Shown: in pieces, positions 53,635 to 62,693 of the stretch
Layout: each line of letters opens with the position of its first letter
Numbering within the stretch: position 1 is the stretch's first letter
Origin: Acidobacteriota bacterium
GTDB taxonomy: Bacteria; Acidobacteriota; Blastocatellia; Pyrinomonadales; Pyrinomonadaceae
DNA: 64,000 nt
NCBI GenBank assembly: GCA_020199775.1
Contig: JAIVJZ010000009.1
Coordinates: 58,297 to 122,296, forward strand
Direction of reading: 5' to 3'
Notes under the pieces: model-generated
Seen by the model: the letters and a program-made list of their open reading frames with translations, nothing else
Told to the model about the DNA's origin: nothing
Databases searched by the model: none
Translations under genes and position numbers: made by a program

Positions 53635-53688
53635 AGAATTTCTGCTCCGCGGTTTCACGCGCGCGATTTCAGACGCGAAATTTTCAAC

Positions 53689-54393
53689 ATGCTTACTCTC
53701 GAAAACATCTCTGTCAACTACGGCGCAATCGAGGCGCTCAACGGCATCACGATGCACGTCGAGCAGGGCGAAGTCGTCACCCTGATCGGCGCGAACGGCG
53801 CGGGGAAGACCACGACGCTGCGCACCATCACCGGACTGCTCTCGCCGCGCGCCGGGCGCGTGCTCTACGAGGACGAAGAAATCTCCGGCCTGCCCACGCA
53901 CAAACTCGTCGCGCGCGGCATCTCCATGTCGCCCGAAGGCCGCGGCGTCTTCGCCAATCTGACGGTGCGCGAAAACTTACAGATGGGCGCGTACCTGAAA
54001 AAGAACAAGCGCGAGATCGCCGAAGACATGGAGCGCGCCTACACGATGTTCCCCCGTCTCAAGGAGCGTCAATCGCAGAAGGCGGGCACGCTCTCCGGCG
54101 GCGAGCAGCAGATGCTGGCGATGGGGCGCGCGCTGATGTCGCGCCCGCGCCTTCTTCTGCTCGACGAACCCTCGCTCGGCCTCGCGCCGCTCGTGGTGCA
54201 TACGATTTTTCAGGCCATCGAAGACATTCGGAGCAAGGGCACGACCATCTTGCTCGTCGAACAGAACGCCAACGCCGCCCTGCGGCACTCCAACCGCGCC
54301 TACGTTCTGGAGACCGGGCAGATCGTCATGGAAGGCGCGTCGCAAGACCTCGCCGCCGACCCGCGCATCAAAGAGGCCTACCTCGGCGAATAA
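53689..54393 (+). CDS. livF: ABC ATPase LivF
   Basis: The second ATPase, 234 aa, the standard length. Walker A GANGAGKTT, Q-loop ARGISMSPEGRGVF, signature LSGGEQQMLAMGRAL, and Walker B LLLLDEPSLGLAP are all intact. It lies 54 bases after livG and completes the transporter, so this operon is self-sufficient for uptake. Confidence 0.96.
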   Translation: MLTLENISVNYGAIEALNGITMHVEQGEVVTLIGANGAGKTTTLRTITGLLSPRAGRVLYEDEEISGLPTHKLVARGISMSPEGRGVFANLTVRENLQMGAYLKKNKREIAEDMERAYTMFPRLKERQSQKAGTLSGGEQQMLAMGRALMSRPRLLLLDEPSLGLAPLVVHTIFQAIEDIRSKGTTILLVEQNANAALRHSNRAYVLETGQIVMEGASQDLAADPRIKEAYLGE

Positions 54394-54527
54394 ACCTCGC
54401 CGCCCGCCGACAACCTTCTCACCCGCTCTGCGCGCCCCGGCATTCGTTACGCGGACGCGCGCCGTTTCTCCCACTTGCCGCGCCTGCAAACGTTCTACCA
54501 TCTGCGCGCACCCAAGACGATAATCTT

Positions 54528-55946
54528 ATGAGCCGCAAAACTCTCTTCGTCCTGATCCTGCTCGCCGCGTTGACGCCGGCGGCGCAGACGATCTTCGCGA
54601 GCGAAGAGGCGGGGGGGCAAGCGGGCGGCGCGGGGCACGGGCTCAACCCGCTCGTGCTCATCGGCGTCGCGCTCGTCCTGCTCGTCGCCAAACTCGGCGG
54701 CGAGTTGTTCGAGCGTTTCGGGCAACCGGCCGTGCTCGGCGAGTTGATCGGCGGGATGCTCGTCGGCAACCTCGTCCTGTTCGGCGTCACGGCCATCGAG
54801 CCGCTGAAGACCGACGTGGTTTTGGGCGCGCTCGCCGAGATCGGCGTCATCCTGCTGCTGTTTGAAGTGGGGCTGGAATCGAACCTCGGAGACATGCTCG
54901 AAGTCGGCTGGTCGTCGCTGCTGGTCGCGGTCGCGGGCATCATCGCGCCGTTCTTTCTCGGCTGGGGCGTGGCGGCCTATTTCATCCCGGATGAAGCCCG
55001 ACTCGCCCACATCTTCATCGGCGCGACGCTGTGCGCCACGTCGGTCGGCATCACGGCGCGCGTGTTGAAGGACATGGGCAAACTCGACACACGCGTCGCG
55101 CGCATCGTGCTCGGCGCGGCCGTGATCGACGACGTGCTCGGACTCATCATCCTCGCCGTCGTGCAGGGCGCGATTCAGGCGACCGCCGCGGGCACGACGC
55201 TCTCGCTCGCCAGCGTCGGCATCATCACGCTCAAGGCCGTGGGCTTCCTCTTCGGCGCGCTCCTCGTCGGGCGTCTCGTCGTGCCGCACATCTTTCGCGG
55301 GGCGGGCAAACTCGAAGGGCGCGGCGTGCTGCTCGCGCTCGCCATCGCGATCTGTTTCGTGCTGTCGTGGGCGGCGGCGGGGATCGGGCTGGCGGCCATC
55401 GTCGGCGCGTTCGCCGCCGGGCTGTTACTGGAAGAGGCGCACATCGAGCGCATGCCCGGCCGCACCAAGCACGATCTACACGAACTGCTCACGCCCCTGA
55501 CGACCATCCTCGTGCCCATCTTCTTCGTTTTGATGGGACTCAAAGTTGACCTGCGCGCCTTCGCACGCCTCGACATCCTCGGTTTCGCGGCGGCTTTGAC
55601 GGTGGCGGCGATCATCGGCAAACAGGTCTGCTCGCTGGGGGTCATAGACCGGGGCGTCAACCGTCTCGCGGTCGGCCTCGGCATGATCCCGCGCGGCGAG
55701 GTCGGCCTCATCTTCGCGGGCATCGGCGCGACGCTCATGCTCCCGAACGCGGCGGGCATCGATGAACCCGTCATCAATCGCGCGACCTTCGCCGCCGTCG
55801 TCATCATGGTCATCGTGACGACGCTCATCACCCCGCCCCTGCTCAAGTGGTCGCTCGCGCGCAACGCCTCTGCGCCCGACAACGAACCGCTCCCCGAACC
55901 CGAGCGTGAGACGGCCGAGGAGGCCGCCGAACGCACGTCACGTTGA
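54528..55946 (+). CDS. CPA2 family cation:proton antiporter
   Basis: A 472-aa Na+/H+ or K+/H+ antiporter-like membrane protein of the KefB/NapA group. From MSRKTLFVLILLAALTPAAQ (signal-like first span) about 12-13 hydrophobic segments follow. GQPAVLGELIGGMLVGN and LFEVGLESNL open the fold; the ion-site region is TSVGITARVL and GAAVIDDVLGLI with the paired Asp residues. The C-terminus is a charged tail. It lacks the RCK/TrkA domain of Kef channels. The gap to livF is 134 bases, so it may be separate. The transported cation is not decided. Confidence 0.9.
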   Translation: MSRKTLFVLILLAALTPAAQTIFASEEAGGQAGGAGHGLNPLVLIGVALVLLVAKLGGELFERFGQPAVLGELIGGMLVGNLVLFGVTAIEPLKTDVVLGALAEIGVILLLFEVGLESNLGDMLEVGWSSLLVAVAGIIAPFFLGWGVAAYFIPDEARLAHIFIGATLCATSVGITARVLKDMGKLDTRVARIVLGAAVIDDVLGLIILAVVQGAIQATAAGTTLSLASVGIITLKAVGFLFGALLVGRLVVPHIFRGAGKLEGRGVLLALAIAICFVLSWAAAGIGLAAIVGAFAAGLLLEEAHIERMPGRTKHDLHELLTPLTTILVPIFFVLMGLKVDLRAFARLDILGFAAALTVAAIIGKQVCSLGVIDRGVNRLAVGLGMIPRGEVGLIFAGIGATLMLPNAAGIDEPVINRATFAAVVIMVIVTTLITPPLLKWSLARNASAPDNEPLPEPERETAEEAAERTSR

Positions 55947-56002
55947 GCCGCGAGCGTATGCGTCGGGCGCGGACTCGGTAACATCAGGCGCAATAGAAAA
56001 AC

Positions 56003-56044
56003 AGCGGGGGCGCGGAAAGGAATTTAATCGTCTCCGCGCCCCGT
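56003..56044. terminator. Bidirectional hairpin between antiporter and protease genes
   Basis: GCGGGGGCGCGGA and TCCGCGCCCCGT pair with one bulge around a 15-base AT-rich loop between convergent genes. No long T-run follows on either side, so it is a moderate call. Confidence 0.55.
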
Positions 56045-56118
56045 TAGCGTCTCTCTCTACTGTGTACACTCTCCGCCCGCCAACGCCGCGCGCGCGGGCT
56101 AAAGAGCAGCCTGCAAAC

Positions 56119-56874
56119 TCAAGGCAGCGAGACGAAACCGCTGAGGAACGAACGCGCCGAATCGCTGTCGAGGCGATAGGTGACGTTAGTCGATTTGCAG
56201 AGCGCGTCGCCGGTGATGGTCGTGCCGGCAACGATGTTCGTCTCTTTCGCCCCCGCGCCGAGAAAGTTCGGGCCGCCGGAGTCGCCGTAGCAAGTGCCGC
56301 CGTTGCCGGTCGCCTGATTTTGCGAGATGCGTAGCCACGCCGGGTTGATCGAGTTCAAAGTGCCCACCGAAAATTCGCGCGTGTCGAGAAAACCGATGAC
56401 CGGGCCGCCGGGCTGGTTGACGGGCTCCTGCCCGCCGTAGCCGACGGAGGTGAATTGCTGGTTCGGGCTGAGTCTGTCGAATTGATGACTGGCTGGGAGA
56501 CGCGCCGGGGTGATGTTGCGGACGGGCGTGTCGAAGACGACGACAGCGATGTCGTGCGGGTCGTCCTGCGCGTGGTTGTAGAGCGGGTCGGCGTGAAATG
56601 TGCCCGTGTAGAGTTTCGTGCGCGACGTGAACTTCGTGTCGAAGGTGACGTGGACGCTCGAAGTGCCGACGTCGCAATGCGCGGCGGTGAGAAAGACCGT
56701 CGGGGAGATGAGCGTGCCGGAGCAGTAGGGATAACTCTGGCCGTTGAACGTGCCGACCAGCGCGCCGACCTGTGGGTGACGGTTGCCGTCCGGTTGCCCG
56801 TAAGTGATGGCGAGGGCGGTCGCGGCCAGCAGCAGAACGGCTGCGACGGTGAGAATGACGGTGGTTCGACGCAT
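56119..56874 (-). CDS. Trypsin-like secreted serine protease
   Basis: A 251-aa S1-family protease. The signal peptide runs to about residue 22 (ILTVAAVLLLAATALA). The triad is His in VFLTAAHCDVG, Asp in HDIAVVVFD and Ser in TCYGDSGGPNFLG. Paired Cys around the His and Ser fit S1 disulfides. It is short, with no added binding domain. A secreted protease beside a genome-encoded alpha-2-macroglobulin is notable but they are far apart. Target unknown. Confidence 0.9.
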   Translation of the reverse strand: MRRTTVILTVAAVLLLAATALAITYGQPDGNRHPQVGALVGTFNGQSYPYCSGTLISPTVFLTAAHCDVGTSSVHVTFDTKFTSRTKLYTGTFHADPLYNHAQDDPHDIAVVVFDTPVRNITPARLPASHQFDRLSPNQQFTSVGYGGQEPVNQPGGPVIGFLDTREFSVGTLNSINPAWLRISQNQATGNGGTCYGDSGGPNFLGAGAKETNIVAGTTITGDALCKSTNVTYRLDSDSARSFLSGFVSLP

Positions 56875-57019
56875 AGATAGATGCCTTCTCTAAAGATGTG
56901 TTGTTAGTGAACCGCAGCGGCAGGGCTTTAGGTGCTTGCCCTTCGAGCTTTGTGGGAGGCCAACTTTAACGCCGAAGCGGATAAGAAGTCAACGTTTACT
57001 GCTTACGCCTGTTGCCGGT

Positions 57020-58411
57020 TCATTCCGCGAGAGACGCGCGCGCCGCCGCCAACGCTGCGCCCACGCGCGCGGGCGACGTGCCGCCCGCCTGCGACTTCGT
57101 GGCGAGCGTCTGTTCGAGCGAGAGCGCGTCGTACACGTCCCCTTCGATGAGCGGCGAGAGCGCGACGAGTTCATCGAGCGGGAGTTCGTGAAGTTCCGCC
57201 CCGCGCGTGATGGCATGAAGCACGATGCGCCCGACGGCCTCGTGCGCCTCGCGGAAGGGCAGCCCCTTGCGCGCGAGGTAATCGGCAAGTTCGGTCGCGT
57301 TCATGTAGCCGCGCGCCGCCGCCTCGCGCGCACGCGCTTCGCGCAGGCGGACGTTTCCGAGCACGGTCGCCATCACATCGAGCGAAGCGCGCACCGTGTC
57401 CGCCGTGTCGAAGACGGCCTCCTTGTCCTCCTGCATGTCCTTGTTGTAAGCGAGGGGCAAGCCCTTGAGCAGCGTCAGAAGCGACACGGCGTGGCCGAAG
57501 ACGCGCGCCGACTTGCCGCGCACGAGTTCGAGCGCGTCCGGGTTCTTCTTCTGCGGCATCAAACTCGACCCCGTAGAGATCGCGTCGCCCAACTCAAGGA
57601 AGCCGAACTCCGTCGTCGCGTACACGATGATGTCCTCGGCGAGGCGCGACAGGTGAACCATGATGAGACTCGCCGCGCCCGCAAACTCGACGCAGAAATC
57701 GCGGTCGCTCACCGCGTCCAGACTGTTGCGCGAAACCGCGTCGAAGCCGAGCGCGCGGGCGACCCGCTCGCGATCAATCGCGTAGCTCGTCCCGGCGAGC
57801 GCGGCCGAACCGAGCGGCATGACGTTAGTGCGCCGCCGCGCGTCGGCGAGTCTCTCGCGGTCGCGCGCGAGCATCTCGAAATAGGCGAGACACCAGTGCG
57901 CCCACAACACGGGCTGCGCGCGTTGCAGGTGCGTGTAACCGGGGATCACCGCCTCGCTGTGCGCTTCCGCCAGCGCGACGAGCGCGCCCTGCGCCGCCCG
58001 CACCGACGCTCCCATCGCGTCGATCTCATCACGCAACCAGAGGCGCAAGGCCGTCGCCACCTGATCGTTGCGGCTGCGCCCCGCGTGGAGCTTACGCCCC
58101 GCGTCGCCCACGAGCGAGACGAGCCGCGCCTCGATGAAGGAATGGACATCCTCCGCCGTCTCGTCCGCGAAAAAGTCTCTCTCCCTTTCGCTTTGCGCGA
58201 GCAGCGTTTCGAGTCCGGTCTTTATTTGTTCGGCCTCGTCTCCGGTCAACGCCCCCGCCGCGCGTAAGCCTTCGGCGTGGGCGAGGCTTCCGCGCACGTC
58301 CGCCGCGAACAGCCTGCGGTCGAAATCGAACGAACGGTTGTAGGCCGCGAAGCCCGCATCCGGCCGTCCCGTGAATCGCCCGCCCCACAGTTTTTTCTCT
58401 TCGCTCATCAA
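57020..58411 (-). CDS. argH: Argininosuccinate lyase
   Basis: Cleaves argininosuccinate to arginine and fumarate, the last arginine step. The 463-aa protein has LWGGRFTGRPDAGFAAYN, AGRSRNDQVATALRLWLRDE, YTHLQRAQPVLWAHW and the signature GSSLMPQKKNPDALELVRG. It starts MMSEEKK (MSEEKK is equally possible). It is transcribed away from argR across a 139-base region containing ArgR-like operators, the normal arrangement for control by arginine. Confidence 0.96.
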   Translation of the reverse strand: MMSEEKKLWGGRFTGRPDAGFAAYNRSFDFDRRLFAADVRGSLAHAEGLRAAGALTGDEAEQIKTGLETLLAQSERERDFFADETAEDVHSFIEARLVSLVGDAGRKLHAGRSRNDQVATALRLWLRDEIDAMGASVRAAQGALVALAEAHSEAVIPGYTHLQRAQPVLWAHWCLAYFEMLARDRERLADARRRTNVMPLGSAALAGTSYAIDRERVARALGFDAVSRNSLDAVSDRDFCVEFAGAASLIMVHLSRLAEDIIVYATTEFGFLELGDAISTGSSLMPQKKNPDALELVRGKSARVFGHAVSLLTLLKGLPLAYNKDMQEDKEAVFDTADTVRASLDVMATVLGNVRLREARAREAAARGYMNATELADYLARKGLPFREAHEAVGRIVLHAITRGAELHELPLDELVALSPLIEGDVYDALSLEQTLATKSQAGGTSPARVGAALAAARASLAE

Positions 58412-58473
58412 GTGTTACCGCTTCATTCTCTTTAGCCAGCGTTCGGATTCTTGCGAGAGTTGTACCCGCGCGT

Positions 58474-58502
58474 TTGATCCGATGCAACTATGATGCTATT
58501 TT
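58474..58502 (+). promoter_or_regulatory. Candidate argR promoter
   Basis: TTGATC (58474-58479), 17 bases, TATTTT (58497-58502). The predicted start near 58509 falls beside the palindromic operators, so ArgR bound there would block transcription. On the opposite strand TTGCAT (58527-58522) and TAAAAT (58503-58498) with 18 bases between form the candidate argH promoter, whose -35 lies inside an operator. Confidence 0.45.
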
Positions 58503-58511
58503 ATTCATCTA

Positions 58512-58538
58512 TGCATAAGTTATGCAAATCTTTTGCAT
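58512..58538. promoter_or_regulatory. Two overlapping ArgR-type operators
   Basis: TGCATAA-G-TTATGCA (58512-58526) and ATGCAAA-TCT-TTTGCAT (58522-58538) are both perfect palindromes and share five bases. ArgR proteins bind AT-rich palindromes of about this size, often as close pairs. Their place between argH and argR supports autoregulation and joint control. Confidence 0.65.
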
Positions 58539-58550
58539 AGATAGTGAAAT

Positions 58551-58973
58551 ATGGATAAGGAAAAACGGCAGCAGAAATTATTGAGCCTGATTCGCGCGAA
58601 GCCCGTCAGCACGCAGGGCGAACTGGCGTCGCACCTCGAACGCGCGGGTTTCGCGGCCACGCAGTCGAGCATCTCGCGCGATCTGGAAGAGTTGGGCGTC
58701 GTCAAACGGCGCGGGCGTTACGTCGTGCCGGGCGCGGCGAACGGGACGAAGGCGGCGGCGCGCGGCCTCTTGAGTTTGGACGTGGCGGGCGACACTCTCG
58801 TCGTCGCGCGGTGCGAGCCGGGGCTGGCGTCGGCGGTGGCGGTGGAGATTGACGGCGCGGCGATCAAAGAGATCGTCGGGACGCTGGCGGGCGAAGACAC
58901 GATCTTCATCGCCGTGGCGGAGCGCAAGGCGCAACGCGCGGTGATTAAGAAAATCTGGGAACTGTTCGGATAG
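58551..58973 (+). CDS. argR: Arginine repressor ArgR
   Basis: A 140-aa hexameric repressor. The N-terminal winged helix has MDKEKRQQKLLSLIRAK and QSSISRDLEELGVVKRRGRY, the DNA-reading part. The C-terminal domain has the arginine-site and trimer region (LASAVAVEIDG, IVGTLAGEDTIFIAVAE). Length is close to the family's usual 150. The ATG has no clear ribosome site; the transcript leader may be very short. It heads the plus-strand arg series. Confidence 0.92.
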   Translation: MDKEKRQQKLLSLIRAKPVSTQGELASHLERAGFAATQSSISRDLEELGVVKRRGRYVVPGAANGTKAAARGLLSLDVAGDTLVVARCEPGLASAVAVEIDGAAIKEIVGTLAGEDTIFIAVAERKAQRAVIKKIWELFG

Positions 58974-59067
58974 CAGGTTTCAAGTTTCAAGTTTCAAGTT
59001 TCAAGTTTCAAGTTAAAGAACGAAGAGCCTGTCAGTCCTGAAACTTGAAACCTGAAACTTGAAACTG
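58974..59067. repeat. Intergenic hairpin of iterated TTTCAAG heptamers
   Basis: About six TTTCAAG/TTTCAGG-like units (58976-59014) face CTTGAAA/CCTGAAA units (59038-59067) across a 23-base loop. It lies between argR and argG with the right arm about 20 bases before the argG start. The same unit recurs at three later gaps of the arg cluster. Confidence 0.8.
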
Positions 59068-59084
59068 ATCGTGAGGAGTGAGGC

Positions 59085-60287
59085 GTGGGGGAAAAGATCA
59101 AAAAAGTCGTGTTGGCTTATTCGGGCGGGCTGGATACGTCCGTGATGTTGCATTGGCTGAAAGAGCGTTACGGGTGCGAGGTCGTCTGCTATTGCGCGGA
59201 CGTGGGGCAGGGCGAGGAACTCGACGGGCTGGAAGAGAAGGCGCGCGCGACGGGCGCGTCGAAACTCTATGTGGAAGATTTGCGGCAGGAGTTTGTGAGC
59301 GACTACGTGTGGGCGGCGGTCAAGGCCAACGCGGTTTACGAAGGCGTCTACCTGCTCGGCACGTCTCTGGCGCGGCCCGTGATCGCGAAGCGGCAGATCG
59401 AGATCGCGCGCCGCGAGGGGGCGGACGCGGTCGCCCACGGCGCGACGGGCAAGGGCAACGATCAGGTGCGTTTCGAGTTGACCTACTACGCGCTTGAGCC
59501 GGATATCAAGGTCGTCGCGCCGTGGCGCGAGTGGGCGTTTAAGGGGCGCAGCGATCTCATCGCTTACTCGGAGCGGCACCGCATCCCCGTGACGGCGACG
59601 CACGCGAAGCCCTACTCGACCGACCGCAACCTGATGCACGTCTCCTACGAGGGCGGCATCCTCGAAGACCCGTGGGCAGAGCCGCCGGGGGACATTTTTC
59701 AGATGACCAAGTCGCCGGAAGAGGCGCGCGCCGAAGCCGAGTACGTGACGGTCGGGTTCGAGGGGGGCGTGCCGGTGAGCGTCGGCGACGAGCGTCTGGG
59801 CGCGGTCGCGCTGCTCGAAGAGTTGAACCGCGCGGGCGGCGCGCACGGCATCGGGCGGGTCGATCTGGTGGAGAACCGCTTCGTCGGGATGAAGTCGCGC
59901 GGCGTGTACGAGACGCCGGGCGTGACGATTCTGCAAGCGGCGCACCGCGCGCTCGAATCCATCACGATGGACAGGGAAGTCTTGAGGATGCGCGACGCGT
60001 TGAGTTTGAAGTTTGCGGAGAGCGTCTATTACGGCTTCTGGTTCGCGCCGGAGACGGAGTTGATGCGGCGCACGATTGACGAGACGCAACGGGGCGTGAC
60101 GGGCGAGGTGCGCCTCAAACTTTATCGCGGCAACGTCATCGTCGCGGGACGACGCGCGCCGCGCTCGCTCTACAACGAACGGCTCGCGACCTTCGAGGCC
60201 GACACGGTCTACAATCAGCGCGACGCCGAGGGCTTCATCAAACTCAACGCGCTGCGCCTGCGCTCGCTGGCACAGGCAAATAAGTAA
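59085..60287 (+). CDS. argG: Argininosuccinate synthase
   Basis: Joins citrulline and aspartate with ATP. The 400-aa protein starts with GTG ([20 protein letters not shown]), with AGGAG about 7 bases upstream. The PP-loop motif [12 protein letters not shown], the [17 protein letters not shown] box and the substrate loop [15 protein letters not shown] are intact. It follows argR and precedes a P-loop gene and argC, all on one strand. Confidence 0.96.
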   Translation: MGEKIKKVVLAYSGGLDTSVMLHWLKERYGCEVVCYCADVGQGEELDGLEEKARATGASKLYVEDLRQEFVSDYVWAAVKANAVYEGVYLLGTSLARPVIAKRQIEIARREGADAVAHGATGKGNDQVRFELTYYALEPDIKVVAPWREWAFKGRSDLIAYSERHRIPVTATHAKPYSTDRNLMHVSYEGGILEDPWAEPPGDIFQMTKSPEEARAEAEYVTVGFEGGVPVSVGDERLGAVALLEELNRAGGAHGIGRVDLVENRFVGMKSRGVYETPGVTILQAAHRALESITMDREVLRMRDALSLKFAESVYYGFWFAPETELMRRTIDETQRGVTGEVRLKLYRGNVIVAGRRAPRSLYNERLATFEADTVYNQRDAEGFIKLNALRLRSLAQANK

Positions 60288-60303
60288 CGCGGAATTGAAA
60301 GAG

Positions 60304-60363
60304 ATTGATTCATTGATCCATTGATCCATTGGTTCGTTGAAGAAATGGATCAATGGATCAATT
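60304..60363. repeat. Intergenic hairpin of iterated TTGATCCA-like units
   Basis: ATTGATTCATTGATCCATT-like units (60304-60330) face AATGGATCAATGGATCAATT (60344-60363). It closely resembles the ATTGATTC hairpin at 34043-34125. It lies between argG and the P-loop gene. Confidence 0.7.
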
Positions 60364-60379
60364 CTTGAGAGGTGGAAGC

Positions 60380-61507
60380 ATGACGAACATCGCAGAAGAA
60401 ATCGGCGGCGTGCAGGTGAAGGTGGTCGAGGCGGACAAGATCGGGTCGGCGACTTCGCCGCTCGATTTGTCGAAGACGCTGGCGGTCGTCACGGCGCGCG
60501 AGCGCGTGCGCGCCGGTGATGTGGTGGTCGTACGCGCTCTGACGGAGAGCGCGACGTATAACCAGTTGGAACTGGTGACGGGGCGGCTGGCGAAGATCAA
60601 TCCGGGCGACGTGCTGGTCGGCGTGCTCGGCAGCCGTCGCGCGCTCAAGGGGTTCGTCGGCGACGTGCCGGAGACGGTCGCGGCGGGCGACGAGTTGCAC
60701 TTGCTGAACATGGGCGGCGTCATCGGTTTCTGCACGGGGCATCATTCGAGTTTGAGCGACGCGATCCGCGTGGAGGTCGTCGGCCTCGTGTACGACGAGG
60801 CGGAGCGGGTGCGAAACATCGGCGACGCGGCGTGGCCTTTGCGCGAACAGATGGGGGCGAGCGCGCCGCTCGTCGTCGTCGCGGGCGCGTGCATGAACAG
60901 CGGGAAGACTTACGCGGCGACCGAGTTGATTCGACAGGCGACGGCGGCGGGGATGCGCGTGGCGGCGGGGAAACTCTCCGGCGTCGCGGCTTTGCGCGAC
61001 ACGCTCAACATGGCCGACCACGGCGCGGTCGCGACGGCGAGCTTTCTCGACTGCGGGCTGCCTTCGACGGTGGGCGTGGGCGACCTCGCGCCGGTGGCGA
61101 AATCAATCGTCGCGAAGTTGAACGAGAGCGCGCCCGACATGATCGTGATCGAACTCGGCGACGGCATCCTCGGCGGCTACTCGGTCGAGTCAATCTTCGA
61201 CGATGCGGAGTTGCGCGGGGCGATGGCCGCGTTAGTTTATTGCGCGTCGGATTACGTGGGCGCGTGGGGCGGCGTCGAGTTGCTCAGGCGGCGCGGGTTG
61301 ACGGTCGATCTCGTGGCGGGTTCGGTGACGGATTCGCAGATGGGCGAAGACTACATCGAAGGTGAGTTTGGTGTGGCGGCGGGCAACGCGCGCAGGGACG
61401 GGGCGCGGATGTTCGGGATCATCAAAGATAAGGTTTCAAGTTTCAAGTTTCAGGTTTCAGGGTCGCGCGGCGTGGACGCGTTTGAGCATGAGCCGGTCGA
61501 GGCGTGA
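60380..61507 (+). CDS. P-loop ATPase-like protein of unknown function in the arg cluster
   Basis: A 375-aa soluble protein from MTNIAEEIGGVQVKV, preceded by GGTGGA. The N-terminal ~150 residues are beta-rich (VRAGDVVVVRALTES, NPGDVLVGVLGSRRALKG). Walker A follows in VVVAGACMNSGKTYAA (about 180-195), then LRDTLNMADHG, and a Walker B-like stretch DMIVIELGDGILGG. It resembles dethiobiotin synthetase/CobQ/MobB-type P-loop proteins but I cannot assign a family. The last ~25 residues contain VSSFKFQVS, encoded by the TTTCAAG repeat. Lying between argG and argC suggests a role in or control of arginine biosynthesis, which is inference. Confidence 0.7.
   Translation: MTNIAEEIGGVQVKVVEADKIGSATSPLDLSKTLAVVTARERVRAGDVVVVRALTESATYNQLELVTGRLAKINPGDVLVGVLGSRRALKGFVGDVPETVAAGDELHLLNMGGVIGFCTGHHSSLSDAIRVEVVGLVYDEAERVRNIGDAAWPLREQMGASAPLVVVAGACMNSGKTYAATELIRQATAAGMRVAAGKLSGVAALRDTLNMADHGAVATASFLDCGLPSTVGVGDLAPVAKSIVAKLNESAPDMIVIELGDGILGGYSVESIFDDAELRGAMAALVYCASDYVGAWGGVELLRRRGLTVDLVAGSVTDSQMGEDYIEGEFGVAAGNARRDGARMFGIIKDKVSSFKFQVSGSRGVDAFEHEPVEA
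61430..61462. repeat. TTTCAAG repeat inside a coding 3' end
   Basis: AAGGTTTCAAGTTTCAAG and following TTTCAGG units sit in frame in the last 26 codons of the P-loop gene. They are complementary to the array at 61546-61656. Confidence 0.75.
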
Positions 61508-61545
61508 AGCGGGAAGACTGAGACGCGTCGGTTGTATCTTTAATC

Positions 61546-61656
61546 TGAAACTTGAAACTTGAAACTTGAAATCTGAGATTTGAAATCTGAAATCTGAGAC
61601 TTGAAACTTGAAACTTGAAACTTGAAATCTGAAATCTGAGACTTGAGACTTGAGAC
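61546..61656. repeat. Long array of CTTGAAA/TCTGAAA heptamers upstream of argC
   Basis: About fifteen consecutive 7-base units alternate CTTGAAA, TCTGAGA, TTTGAAA and TCTGAAA, ending 4 bases before the argC ATG. It can pair with the opposite array at 61430-61462 to enclose the P-loop gene stop. It occupies the place where an argC ribosome site should be. Confidence 0.8.
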
Positions 61657-61659
61657 GTG

Positions 61660-62688
61660 ATGAAACTTAAAGTCGGCATCTTTGGCGGGTCGGGGTATGG
61701 CGGGGCGGAATTGCTGCGTATTCTGCTCGCGCGTGCCGATGTCGAGATCGCGTTCGTAACGGCGAACGAGGGGGCGGGCAAGCCCGTCGGCGAAGTGCAT
61801 CGCAATCTTTACGGCTTGACCTCGTTGTGTTTCATTGCCGCTCCGGGTGAGTTGGAGAGCTTGCCGGAAGTGGATTGCGTCTTTCTGGCGTTGCCGCACG
61901 GGCAGGCTCTGGAGATCGTGCCGCGCCTGCCGCCGGGCGTGCGTGTGATCGACCTGTCGGGCGATTTTCGTCTGAACGACGCGGCGGAATTTTTGGAGCA
62001 CTACGGGCGCGAGCACACGGCGACCGCGTTGCAGAGCGAGTTCGTCTATGGTTTGACGGAGACGAATCGAAAGGCGATTAAAGGCGCGCGGCTCGTCAGC
62101 AATCCCGGCTGCTTCGCGACGGCGACGCTGCTCGGTCTTGCGCCGCTCGTCGCCACGGGGCAACTTCAGGGGCGCGTCGTCGTTGACGCGAAGACGGGTT
62201 CGTCGGGGTCGGGCGTGAAGGCGGCGGCCAACACGCACCACCCGCAACGCATGAACTCGTTCTACGCCTACAAGCCTTTCACGCACCAGCACGTGCCGGA
62301 GATCGAACAGGAACTCAGACGCGTCGGCGACTGGGCGAGCGAGTTCGTGTTTATGACCCACTCGCTGCCCGTCGCGCGCGGCATCTTCGCCTCAATCTAC
62401 GTCGAGACGAAAGACGCGTTGACGGCCGGGGGCGTGCGCGCGTTGTATGAAGACTTTTATCGCGAGAGTTTCTTCGTCCGCGTGGTGGAAGGATCGCCCG
62501 ACATCAACTGGGTGAAGACGACCAACTTTTGCGACCTCGGCATCGCCGTGCGCGGGCGTTCGCTCGTCGTCTTCTCGGCGATAGACAACCTCGTCAAAGG
62601 CGCGGCGGGTCAGGCCGTGCAGAACATGAACTTGATGTTCGGGCTGGACGAGCGGGCGGGGCTGATGCTGCTCGGCAGCAATCCTTGA
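61660..62688 (+). CDS. argC: N-acetyl-gamma-glutamyl-phosphate reductase
   Basis: NADPH reduction of N-acetylglutamyl phosphate. The 342-aa protein from MKLKVGIFGGSGYGGAEL has the nucleotide motif GGSGYGGAE and the catalytic Cys in LVSNPGCFATATLLGL. KTGSSGSGVKAAANTHH and FMTHSLPVARGIFASIY complete the family pattern. A GTG one codon upstream (61657) is an alternative. Its leader is formed by the heptamer array; no standard ribosome site is visible. Confidence 0.95.
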   Translation: MKLKVGIFGGSGYGGAELLRILLARADVEIAFVTANEGAGKPVGEVHRNLYGLTSLCFIAAPGELESLPEVDCVFLALPHGQALEIVPRLPPGVRVIDLSGDFRLNDAAEFLEHYGREHTATALQSEFVYGLTETNRKAIKGARLVSNPGCFATATLLGLAPLVATGQLQGRVVVDAKTGSSGSGVKAAANTHHPQRMNSFYAYKPFTHQHVPEIEQELRRVGDWASEFVFMTHSLPVARGIFASIYVETKDALTAGGVRALYEDFYRESFFVRVVEGSPDINWVKTTNFCDLGIAVRGRSLVVFSAIDNLVKGAAGQAVQNMNLMFGLDERAGLMLLGSNP

Positions 62689-62693
62689 TTGGG

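Noticed and set aside
53529..54527. Upstream extension of the antiporter frame by 333 codons
   Set aside because: The extension runs through livG/livF in another frame; MSRKTLF at 54528 begins the family-like signal and first span.
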